From Lepidonotus clava (taxonomy: Eukaryota; Annelida; Polychaeta; Phyllodocida; Polynoidae), in the NCBI GenBank assembly GCA_936440205.1, contig OW387146.1, positions 25,854,458 through 25,918,457 on the forward strand: a stretch of 64,000 bases of DNA. The letters run 5' to 3'. Under the pieces are notes generated by a model. That model saw nothing but the letters and a program-made list of their open reading frames with translations, was not told the origin of the DNA and made no database searches. Positions within the stretch are counted from its first letter, which is position 1. Each line of letters starts with the position of its first letter. A program made the translations under genes and the position numbers. Shown piece after piece: positions 10,770-19,607 of the stretch.

Positions 10770-11313
10770 CACGGCAAATTTTTGAACTCATACATTAAAC
10801 AGACTCGGCCGTGTCTGAATCAATTTGCTCTAAACCGTGTCAAGGAGTGTAAGTCTTACTCCACCATTATCCCTGAAAAAGCAAAGTATCATTATACCAC
10901 CCATAGCAGTGGGCGTGTTAGGTAATATTTTTGCGCCCACCTCATAGTTTCCCTTCCCCGTCTGGCGTGTATATAAGTGTAAGTCAGGGGGTGTTAACTA
11001 TATTGTGTCACAATAGTCCCGTCCGCTCATAGTTCTCTTAACACGCCCAACCTTCTCGGCGTGTTAACGTACCTACCCTCCATTCAGGCACCAATATAAT
11101 TGCCAGCAGTGGCGTACCCAGCCCCCCCCCCCCCCCCCCCGCTCAGGGCGGGAGGGGGGGGGAGGGGTTCCCATGTTGTGTGGACCCCCCTCAGATTTCT
11201 CAAATTTTACGCAATTAAACTACCAATAAAGGGAATTATCCAAATTAGGGGTCTCTGGAACCCCCTCAGATTTATCAAAGTTTCTATGCCTATAGGGGGA
11301 ATGTGGGTTGTAT
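10770..11313 (+). repeat. Left terminal inverted repeat, 544 bp
   Basis: It is near-identical to the complement of 27893-28435, with about five substitutions apart from the length of a poly-C run near 11123. It contains two CCCCCTCAGATTT motifs in its inner part and a TATA-like GTATATAAG near 10970. CACTA elements usually have much shorter perfect ends, so this length is unusual. Confidence 0.9.
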
Positions 11314-11653
11314 TTGAAGGCCGCGCTTTACCAGTGTTCTACTCTCACTGTACTTAGAAGTTAGAGATTAAAAGACTGTGTTTCACTCTGATCTAGTATA
11401 TTTCTATATTTAGATGAAAGATATATTATGACTCACATTATCTTTTCAATACTCTGTACAATCGGCCGTAGACTGCCAGGTACACACAAAACATAGTTTA
11501 GCGTGAAGCTGTGATTTAAGGTAAATTCTAACCTATAGCTATCATGCTCCCGAGGTTAACTAGTGTTACTATATAAGAATAAAAATAATAGGACATTTGA
11601 CACAAAGTGTAGTTATAATTCTAGTGTACTATTTTATTGCTGAATCGATTATA

Positions 11654-13187
11654 TTAATCTTTATCCTCGGCGCACCACTCGCACAACACCTCGGAGCACA
11701 TGATGCTGGCAGGCTCGCCCCCCTCACAGTCGGCGTGGTAGCACCGGCCGCAGTAGTTGCAGACCAAGTACATTCTGAAATATTAAGGAGGCATGTTTAA
11801 ATACACATTTGTTTAAATTTTGTGCACGAACTAATCGGACCATCACCAATCACAATCTTTAGTAACTGTACGAAATTCGGCGTTCACTCCAACGTCAACA
11901 TTAAGATTCTATGCCCTCGTTATTTTTTGCCTAGTAGCATCATCGAAAATCATTGCCGCTATATAATATTATTTATTATGAAAAAAAAACCGGCGTACCT
12001 GTAGTTGCCATCCAAGAATATGGCCTGCGGTTGTGTGGCGTGTTGGTCTTCAGCAAACATTTCCATCGCCTTCCACCTTTGGTCCGTTAAGTACTCCTCC
12101 TGCTCCTGAAAAAAATTGTGTGGTTATAGTTAAATGTGCAAAAGTCAATTTTGCACTTACTACATACCAGCGTGTCCCTCGTAATATTGGCAAATTTCAG
12201 AACAATTGTACTCGTGAAATCGCCCCACTCATCATTTTGTTTTGTTTATACGTATTTCCCTTCATACGCTTACATGTTTTATTTCCCCCTTAGCTTCATC
12301 GTGTAAATACAAATGTACCAACCTGGGTCGGATCCTCCGAACAGTAGACGCACGTCCACTCTGATCGGCCGTCCGGGAGCTGCTGTTGGTCGTGCGTCCT
12401 GGAAAAAAAATCAAAAATCATCACACCGTCCATTATTTCAACATAGGTGGTCGAAACTACCAAATCATCGGCATGTCAATTTTTCTCACCCAATCTCTGT
12501 TTCATGTTATTGTGCCAGTCTGATAAATTTGCAATTTTTAAATTGTCAAAAAAAGAGCCTGTTGTTTCAGCATGTTACATGAATTCGAGCGACCACAACT
12601 ATGTCCGATCGCGAGTCCGTCGTCGGGTTTTAGACAGTGTGCATTATTTGGCATGAAGATAGTCACCTCTACCAGATAGTAAGTTAATAATTTTCTTTCC
12701 ATGCTTCTCTTCTATCCCTGTCTATCAACAGTGTTGAACAATTTAAACCTACTTAGGGGTGAACTGGGGCGCCCACTCGGTCCATTGGGGTTCCGTCCAG
12801 ATCGTTTCCTCCTCTTCAATATTTTTCTCCTCACGCGGTGTCCATGCCTGGGATTCCTCTTCCTCCTCCGACAGCACATGGTTGCTTGAATGAGCCAAAA
12901 AACAACCTTTAAGTGTCTGGAATTGGTTATCTACGTGTATGTGGAGAAAACGAAAAAAAAAGGAAAATATGTACCCAACGTAACAGCTATTATCCACACC
13001 CTAATACATTTGTTAACAAACACTCTATATATGGAAGTATAACCCCCAAGTCATTCTCCCGCAAAGCCTGAAAAAACACTACTTCTCTATATAGGCAAGT
13101 TATCTTATCAAATTATAGGCAAGTTATCTTATCAAATTATAGGCAAGTTATCTGATTCACCTACCGGGTTTTCTGCGCGGTTGCCAT
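11654..13187 (-). CDS. PHD-type (C4HC3) zinc-finger protein inside the transposon
   Basis: Five minus-strand exons with canonical GT-AG junctions that keep one frame: 13165-13187 (start ATG), 12753-12884, 12323-12398, 11999-12105 and 11654-11774 (stop); about 150 residues, looking whole. An AATAAA signal lies just after the stop (complement near 11633-11638). The N-terminal half is very acidic (runs of Glu) with Trp repeats. The C-terminal half has Cys/His spacing CVYC, a gap of about 40 residues, CNYC, then x4-H-x2-C, a further Cys and CEWC, which is the C4HC3 order of a PHD finger with a stretched first loop. PHD fingers commonly read histone tails, so a chromatin-targeting or transcription role for the element is plausible but inferred. 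No equivalent gene is visible near module 1. Confidence 0.65.
13088..13155. repeat. Tandem repeat, about 26-bp unit, three copies
   Basis: TATAGGCAAGTTATCTTATC recurs three times in a row just upstream of the second PHD-gene exon, inside its first intron. Confidence 0.75.
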
Positions 13188-13747
13188 TGTTCAAAATGTG
13201 GGGCTTGCGTTTAATATCAGCAAACTTCTGCGTACGTCTTTTATGGTCCTAAGGCTGGCGTGGGACTGTGTGTGTGCACGTGGTGGGCACATCCTTATAA
13301 AGCTGGTGCCCCCCCCCCCTCCCCCCCCCCCCGTTATACAAGGGGCAGGTAATGAGGGGCGATCTAGGTCAGCCGAGCAGCCTGAGCGACCGGTGTCAGG
13401 TGTTACATAAGGTGTCGCTCGCGCAGCCCTGGCAGGAGGTGCACGTCCTGACACCTGACTCAAGAAACCACCCGTAAATGCACACAGCCCCACACCCCCA
13501 GCCTGTGAAATAACTTCAGAAAACGTACCTCAAAGTCGCACATCCTGGCACCGTAACCTTGTGAAGTAATTTCCTACCTTTTATTTTAAATTTGAAAGTA
13601 GTCACATTATAAGGTTTAGGGCGTAATAAAATTATTCCTCCCATGAATACACTACTTCAAGACGAATTTTTATTAAAAAAATGTTGCTTTTGTTGACAAA
13701 AGCGTCTAAAACACATAATCCTAACAATGCATATAAAACACCGGACA

Positions 13748-14018
13748 GTGTCCGAAATTAAGCTGCTGCGCCCTATAGGCCGGGCCTATAGGCCTGCACC
13801 CGGCGTGCACACTCACACTCGTGAGTCTGCACACTCACACTCGTGATTCTGCACACTCACGGCCAGGTGCGCTATTTTTAAGTTTTGCACTTTTTTTTAT
13901 ACATGTGCACACTTCTCATGGAATTTTTTCATTCCCATATATCGGGGGGTGCATATCCAAAATTTGTGGTGCACAATCTCAGTAATTCTGCATACGTTTT
14001 CAGCTTAATTTCGGACAC
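13748..14018. mobile_element. Small inverted-repeat element (MITE-like)
   Basis: GTGTCCGAAATTAAGC at 13748 is matched by its complement ending at 14018. The interior holds duplicated GTGCACACTCACACTCGTGA-type segments and a GGCCTATAGG palindrome. No convincing target duplication was found, so the superfamily is left open. Confidence 0.5.
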
Positions 14019-14051
14019 CACGAGTTCGATATATCTATAGGTCCTCTAGAT

Positions 14052-15383
14052 CTACAAGAAGTCGTGGCGCCGAAGGGGACATACGATCATATTTTCTTTT
14101 TCAACCACATATCCAAAATGTCCACTTATCCGCATAACAGGCAGGAAAGATGCCCATGAAGGTTGCTCGAACTTTGCCTTGTGCCACATTGTATAAGGAC
14201 TTATGTATCTGGATGTGACAGTGCTGTGTTGGTACCACTTCACAGCTGCAAACAGATGTTGCCTCTTCTTCCCGGTTACATTACATTGTACGTAATGTTT
14301 CATGTAGTGGGTGGCGATGCACGGGCGCTCCCGGGGGTCATTCTGTTCGTCTTCGTACCAATTGGCCATTAGTCTAGACAACTTTTTACCACTGCTGGAC
14401 TTTGTGCTGGAATAAGTCATGGGGCCATATTTTACGACTTTAGACTGCACATAAAATGAAGGCAGAAATGACTTCTCTAGGATCTCCTGTTCTGTGGGGT
14501 ACATCTTTTTGTATGTTTCTTTGAGCAGCTCAAGATCGTCCGAGTCGAGCCACACCTTTTCTTCTCTAAATGTCTCGAAGCCGTTGGGGAGACTCCATAG
14601 GCTCTCGCACTGCGCCAAATCTCGCTCATTGGGTACATCGAGTGTTTCCAGGACCGTTCTTGCTTTCTTCTCTCCTTCTCCCAGCTGGCAGTGTTTGCCA
14701 AATTTCCCCTCGTGTTTGGACGGCATTTTGGCGCGCGCCTGACTGACACGACTCATCCGGTGAAACCTCTCAAACAATTGTTTCTCTATCTGGCGATTGT
14801 TAGTCGGCACATCCCCCAAGTAACCATTATACCGCTCAAAACTGAACAGCCAAGTACTGGGAGCTGGACCATACTCCCGGAGACACTCCTTTAAATGGAG
14901 ATGTAGATGCATGTTTGGGGTAATGAAATCAGAACCGAACTGGACCTCTGTGCTCCTGCAAAAGTACAATAGTTTCCTGTGTGCCTGTTCTATCTCGTGG
15001 TATGTAATACAAGGCTTGCACAGAAGTTGAGTGGCCTCTACGAAACGCTGCCAGCTTTGAAGCATATTATCCGGCAAAAGGCCCTGGAGGCAGTATCCAG
15101 ACGAGACTGTAACCCAATTCTTCCACTCCTTTGCCGTCCACATCCCAGCGTTCGATTTGATGTTAGTTACCACGCAGTCATCCGGTAGTCCCTCTTTAAA
15201 CTGATTCAGACGAGCATCAATAGTCAACACCTGATTAGCGCTTAGTACAACCACCAACGCCAAACCTTCCTCATCTGTTGATTTCTTCTTCTTCTTTGAC
15301 AACTCTTTGTCGGTCCACCTCTTCCACATTCGCTTGGCGGTCCCTGAATCCCAATAATAAAAGCACATATGTGAAATCGGCAC
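14052..15383 (-). CDS. TNP2-type (CACTA) transposase, C-terminal half
   Basis: The frame contains the block that follows the catalytic core in TNP2-like CACTA transposases: GTAKRMWKRW near its start (in TNP2 proteins this follows an MHNLFL-type motif), a Trp-rich middle, and the conserved NMHLHLHLKECLREYGP ... FERYNGYLG ... NNRQIEKQL region that normally pairs with the DUF4218-like tail. The C-terminal 200 residues are Lys-rich. The first dozen residues of the open frame are probably intronic, because a CAG acceptor precedes GTAKR. Full TNP2 proteins are about twice this length; the DDE-containing core is not seen upstream, where a Ser/Thr/Pro-rich frame lies instead. It fits the CAC ends and 3-bp duplication of the surrounding element. 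Family call from motif recall, no search run. Confidence 0.6.
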   Translation of the reverse strand: MPISHMCFYYWDSGTAKRMWKRWTDKELSKKKKKSTDEEGLALVVVLSANQVLTIDARLNQFKEGLPDDCVVTNIKSNAGMWTAKEWKNWVTVSSGYCLQGLLPDNMLQSWQRFVEATQLLCKPCITYHEIEQAHRKLLYFCRSTEVQFGSDFITPNMHLHLHLKECLREYGPAPSTWLFSFERYNGYLGDVPTNNRQIEKQLFERFHRMSRVSQARAKMPSKHEGKFGKHCQLGEGEKKARTVLETLDVPNERDLAQCESLWSLPNGFETFREEKVWLDSDDLELLKETYKKMYPTEQEILEKSFLPSFYVQSKVVKYGPMTYSSTKSSSGKKLSRLMANWYEDEQNDPRERPCIATHYMKHYVQCNVTGKKRQHLFAAVKWYQHSTVTSRYISPYTMWHKAKFEQPSWASFLPVMRISGHFGYVVEKENMIVCPLRRHDFL

Positions 15384-15399
15384 TTGTTCTCCAGCTGCT

Positions 15400-16053
15400 C
15401 CATCCTGGCCAGCAAATCGGCCATGGACGGTTCAGCTGTAGACGTGGAGGGGCCAGACGAGGACGAGTTTTCGGACGTGGAGGGCCCAGGCGTGAACGAC
15501 CTTTGGGACGTCGTCGACGAGAACGACGCTTGAGATGTCAAGGGCCCGGGCGTGGACGACTTTTGGGACGAGGTCGACGTGAACGACGTTTGAGACGTCA
15601 AGGGCCCGGGCGTGGACGACGTTCTGGACGTGGAGGTGGGGAACCATGGATGGGTTTGAGACGTGGAGGGCGTCATCCCCCAGGGCTTGGATCCGGAGGG
15701 CGTGGAGGGCGTGGAGGGCGTGGAGGGCGTGGAGGGCGTGGAGGGCGTGGACGAGGATGCGGATGCAGTACCGCCTTGGGAACCACCAAGTCCACGTCGT
15801 TGAGGGTGGATCCTTCGTCCGCGAACAGGGAGTCATGAAGAGACTGATCCGCAGAGAGATCCTGAAACACATTCTGAGACCCATCCTGACGCGCATCCTC
15901 AGACAAATCCATCATCAGGGTACCTACGCCTGCTGATGAATCATGATCTGTTATTTGCGCGCCACCCGGTTTTGGGCTGCTGGTCAAGATCCTGCATGAG
16001 CTCGTAGACGGGTTTGACAGGACAGAGTCACTATAGTCAGTTGATCCGTTCAT
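15400..16053 (-). CDS. Ser/Thr/Pro-rich low-complexity frame with short coiled coil
   Basis: Minus-strand reading frames here encode a Ser-rich acidic head beginning MNGSTDYSD at 16053, Pro-Arg-Pro repeats, then a domain of repeated STPGPLTSQ-type units and a short heptad-like MADLLARMEQLENK end. It occupies the same slot, next to the divergent promoter, as the first exon of the unknown five-exon gene in module 1, which also begins with a Ser-rich acidic head followed by a coiled coil. The two are probably counterparts, although sequence identity is too low to prove it. The repeats make the exact gene structure uncertain. It may form the N-terminal part of the same transcription unit as the TNP2-type frame. 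Confidence 0.45.
15468..15650. repeat. Coding tandem repeat, about 60-bp unit, three copies
   Basis: Units built on GGGCCCGGGCGTGGACGAC followed by a GACGTCGTCGACGTGAACGAC-like segment repeat about every 60 bp. On the minus strand each encodes a STPGPLTSQ-type block of the Ser/Thr/Pro-rich frame. Confidence 0.7.
15690..15760. repeat. Nine-base tandem repeat GGAGGGCGT
   Basis: About seven exact copies of the nonamer GGAGGGCGT lie in a row. On the minus strand they encode Pro-Arg-Pro or Ala-Leu-His triplets, depending on frame. Confidence 0.85.
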
Positions 16054-16818
16054 GGTGGCAGCAAGTTTTCAAGTGATCTATAGCCATATGCCACGCCGTA
16101 TTTATACATCCCCGGCTGGCCCCCCTGTGGACACATGATCTGGCGAAAGCGATCTTTTATCGATGAGGCAAGACTTTGAACATAAGTTACGTGGTAGACA
16201 TGACGGGGTGTGGACGGGGTAAGAGAGACTTTTATCATAAGTTACGCGCTAGCCGTGACGGGGAGTACATGGGGTATCAGCGACACCCTCACCGCCGCCC
16301 CTTGTGAGGCCTGTTACGTGTCAAGAAGTGTTAACACTACCCCGCGTGCCGCGTGCCGCGGTACTCCTGTGAGGGACCTGACACAGAAGCTAGTTGACAT
16401 GCGCCGCCTCAGATGGCCAACAGCTGGACGCGGTCATCATAGACGCGTGTCCCGGTGTCAAACGCGACAGAAGTCATTTCAGATGAACCCCCTGTCGATC
16501 GGCTCTCTGAAGAAAATAGCGGCCTATTAGAAGTGCTTCGCGCTACCCAGTGTAAAAACTTGTGAAGCCCCCGACTAGAAGAAGTCGTTTTAGTTATACC
16601 TTACCTAGCGTTTAAGTTGTCGACCGAGGGTTAACTTTTCGCTAAAGACTAGACGAAGCTCTTACAGTACCTGGGGGGTTGTGATGTCATGGGGGGTGGG
16701 GGGTATAAGTATGTGCCTGTACTAGACACTGGTTCAGAACAGCCACTTGATGGCCATGGACATCGAGTGACTGTTAAACGCAAGTCTGCGTCTGCGTCTT
16801 GTTCGGGAGGAAAGGCCA
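16054..16818. promoter_or_regulatory. Divergent promoter region of module 2
   Basis: The gap lies between a minus-strand start at 16053 and the plus-strand companion gene. On the plus strand a TATA-like TATAAGT sits at 16704-16710 behind a G-rich run. A direct repeat of ATAAGTTACG plus TGACGGGG-type sequence occurs at about 16182 and 16240. The string AGAAGTCATTTC near 16467 also occurs in the module-1 divergent region (near 3087), a possible shared element. Confidence 0.4.
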
Positions 16819-17361
16819 GTGGTGAGACCTAGTCACCTCCAACCCGCGGACCAATCCGACCATCAGTGGCTGCTTCTCTTGTTAGTGATATACCTGGGGT
16901 GGAAATTTATTGGTATCTTCTCGAAATTGGCAGCAGGCTGTCGCTTGTTGGCGCAGGGTCAACGTCGGAGGGCTACAGTGCAGTGCTGTCTGAGGATCTA
17001 CTGCCGATGGGAAACGCTCCTATTTCCACTGGCTCCCATTCCCGCCGAAATGGAAGCCGTAGGAAGTGCTGCCTGCCCACGAATGATCATCCAAAGACCG
17101 AGCATCCTGTCCAAGGCCCTGACCGTCGCCTGGTCGGGCCCACTCAAGGTCCATCTGAATGGCAGTGACGAACCCTTGACGTTGGAACTCCCGCAAGAAG
17201 TCAAGATTCCTCGTACGGAGCGCGTGCGCCTGAACAAATTTTTCAGGCACAGACTTTGTAGAGCGAGCGTTTGCCTGATAAACAACAGGAACAACATGGC
17301 CCAAGAACTACTCCCAGCCGAAAAACTGGGCTGCATGCCTGACGTAGACTCTTGGGTGTGA
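16819..17361 (+). CDS. Small membrane protein, companion of envelope (module 2, fossil)
   Basis: This is the counterpart of the gene at 3872-5041. The frame has a hydrophobic segment (LLLLLVIYLGWKFIGIF) followed by an Arg-rich stretch and the shared tail: WSGPL, KVKIPRTERVRLNKFF and a final SWV. The two proteins align along the whole tail at roughly one third identity. The true N terminus is uncertain; the region around 16750 resembles the start of the module-1 gene (an ATGGACATCGA string), so the 5' part may be altered. AATAAA follows at about 17520. The frame converges on the envelope gene as in module 1. The function is unknown. Confidence 0.55.
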   Translation: MVRPSHLQPADQSDHQWLLLLLVIYLGWKFIGIFSKLAAGCRLLAQGQRRRATVQCCLRIYCRWETLLFPLAPIPAEMEAVGSAACPRMIIQRPSILSKALTVAWSGPLKVHLNGSDEPLTLELPQEVKIPRTERVRLNKFFRHRLCRASVCLINNRNNMAQELLPAEKLGCMPDVDSWV

Positions 17362-17768
17362 TATGTTTGAAGTATATATGGGAAAATGTTAATTGTGAAA
17401 TGTTCACGAAGCTTTCGAGTTACATATGTACATTAGTGTATGTTCAGTAAATACAATTATGGGAAAATAGGCGAAACGTTGACACGTGGACATCCTAAAA
17501 CCTTTTCCGCATGCATAACAATAAAACATTTTGATATCATGAACGCGTGTAGTCTTATGTGGCTGTGACTAAATGGGAATTCATGAGGGCGACAATGAAT
17601 TCGGAACTGGTCCTTAACGAATTTTGATAATGGGAAATGAATTGCTGCTGTGTGACGAAATTATGAGGGCGAGTATTCTAAACAACAAAAATCGAACATG
17701 AATGAGAACTGATAACTTTTGAGCTGCAATAAAAGGAAGAGTTAATAGCTAATGTATATATAACCAAC

Positions 17769-19607
17769 TCAATTTAAAGGCAAGCGTCTGCATGCGCTTT
17801 GAATCCTACGTTGTCTGAAATACAGAATTGAGATGAAAACAAAAAGTGCTGGTACCATTATAAAAGTAAGTCCAATGTTCAACAGGTAATGGAATGGTAC
17901 GTGGGGAAGATGCAAGTCACCACGAAGTTTCTTGTATTCGACCTTATTCAGTCGAATCTCTTTCATGTATGTACGGAGGGAAAGAAAATTGTCTTTTGCT
18001 CGCTTAAAAATATCCTCTTGGCGGACTCGCATTTGCGGGCTAAGAGGTAAAATTGGGAATGGTTTATCGTACGAAAAATCCGGGTTCACAAGTCGGCTAA
18101 GTGACAGGTTGAGGTGTTGAAGACTAGCAAGGTTGACGGGGAAAACTGTTCTTAAGGGGCCTGCTGTAGAAGGCAAACAGTTAACACTTGAGACGGGAAT
18201 TTCCCATTCTTTGGCGGACACAGAAAAACCACATTCAAAGGCACGAACGTACGATTCACATCCAGGATGGGTTGTTGTTCGGTTGGGACAGCGCACAACG
18301 ACCTCGTCTATGTGAGAGAACAAATAGGTCCCTGTTGCAATGACTTGGATGTTCGACCTTCTGAAATTAGACTGAATGAGTATTTTGAAATCACAATAAC
18401 GTTTGACAGACTCATGATCACGTAGATAGATAGAAATGAGGCACGACGAGGGAGAAAGCTTGCAAATTGGTAGGTCATAATGACAAAACAGAGAATGGCA
18501 ATTATCCAGATCTGGGTTGGAGGATACCGTGTATTGGGTTGCGGACACCAATAAATAAGCCGGTGTGTTTGAGAGGCGAGTATAATGCCCATGGAAGGCT
18601 AGAGGGAAGGTGTTCACTTTTAGAACTGTAAATATTTTGTCTAAGGAAATAACGGGAATCTTCAAAATAGTTTTCAGAACATTTTGCTGTAAAACCGGGG
18701 GGACTAAAACAGTTACACTTCTATGCATGTCGCGAGTGTTTGGAATATAAATATTTGAACGATTGGACTTGGAAATGAAAAGGTACCGAATCTTCCTCAT
18801 ATCAGTCTCCGATATCAAAGAGTTACTCAGCCTGTTCTCCGTTAGGTCGCGAATAGCCTGTAGCAAGACATCAAGGGAATAGTCCAGTTTAAAATCCAGT
18901 AGACGCAATTCTTGCAAATCTTGCATCAACCTGACCATCAATTCCCGGTTACTAATGTAAGCCTGGAGTCCTCGGGACAAATTGTATATGGAATGAGTGT
19001 TCTCTATGATGGCCTGGAGTTGGATTTCCAAAGTGGAGTCAACTAACTTTAGGACTGCATTTATTTTGCCATCGAGGAAGCCGATTTCATCGGCATTTAC
19101 CTGGTCAGCACGAGTCTGTTGCTTCAAGTCATCGAGTGTGGCCGTTCCAAATAAAGTCTCGGAGAACTTGCCGATTTCTGGAATCAGAGCCCGCTGCTTC
19201 CTTGATTTGGCTGATGGAGGTGTTGGCTGGGCCGTCGATTCCAAAATTGATTGCACTTGCCGGAGTCCGTTGGTGACCTTCGCTGCTATAGTCTTCCCAA
19301 TAGATGTTATGTTATTCAACATAAGTTGGATTTTTCGACACTGTTCCATTGAACCGGCTGCCAGGGTAGCGCCGTGTCTACAATTTAGTGCGGCTGCCTG
19401 TTTCGGAGAAGGAGGAAGTGGTAAAATGATATCGACTTCGGTAGTGAAGTACTCATTACCTATGTGGATGGACGGTTTACTCTCGAATACTACACCATAG
19501 TTGGTACGAAAACGGTTTACCGTACTGGTGCATAGGCATGGCTTAGCTGAGACAGTGCCCAGGATAAAGAGTCCACGAAGGAGGAGTACGGATACTGTTG
19601 GAGCCAT
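17769..19607 (-). CDS. F-type envelope fusion glycoprotein fossil (module 2)
   Basis: This open frame of about 612 codons looks whole and belongs to the same F-type envelope family as 5814-7676. It has a signal peptide (about 1-21), an N-terminal ectodomain with paired Cys, a basic RKQR site near residue 136, then the F-family hallmark IGKFSETLFGTAT, a helical region with NTHSIYNLSR (compare NTEFLLNLSR in module 1), a Cys-rich region and a membrane span near the C terminus. A TATA-like TAATAAAAG (complement near 19640-19648) stands about 32 nt before a possible initiator close to the ATG. It lies entirely inside the CACTA-like element. Divergence between the two copies is large, so they are not a recent local duplication. 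Confidence 0.75.
   Translation of the reverse strand: MAPTVSVLLLRGLFILGTVSAKPCLCTSTVNRFRTNYGVVFESKPSIHIGNEYFTTEVDIILPLPPSPKQAAALNCRHGATLAAGSMEQCRKIQLMLNNITSIGKTIAAKVTNGLRQVQSILESTAQPTPPSAKSRKQRALIPEIGKFSETLFGTATLDDLKQQTRADQVNADEIGFLDGKINAVLKLVDSTLEIQLQAIIENTHSIYNLSRGLQAYISNRELMVRLMQDLQELRLLDFKLDYSLDVLLQAIRDLTENRLSNSLISETDMRKIRYLFISKSNRSNIYIPNTRDMHRSVTVLVPPVLQQNVLKTILKIPVISLDKIFTVLKVNTFPLAFHGHYTRLSNTPAYLLVSATQYTVSSNPDLDNCHSLFCHYDLPICKLSPSSCLISIYLRDHESVKRYCDFKILIQSNFRRSNIQVIATGTYLFSHIDEVVVRCPNRTTTHPGCESYVRAFECGFSVSAKEWEIPVSSVNCLPSTAGPLRTVFPVNLASLQHLNLSLSRLVNPDFSYDKPFPILPLSPQMRVRQEDIFKRAKDNFLSLRTYMKEIRLNKVEYKKLRGDLHLPHVPFHYLLNIGLTFIMVPALFVFISILYFRQRRIQSACRRLPLN

Noticed and set aside
15278-15838. 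Gly/Arg-rich plus-strand frame
   Set aside because: Its Gly-Arg repeats are the complement of the Pro-Arg and STPG repeats; the minus strand matches the gene layout of module 1.
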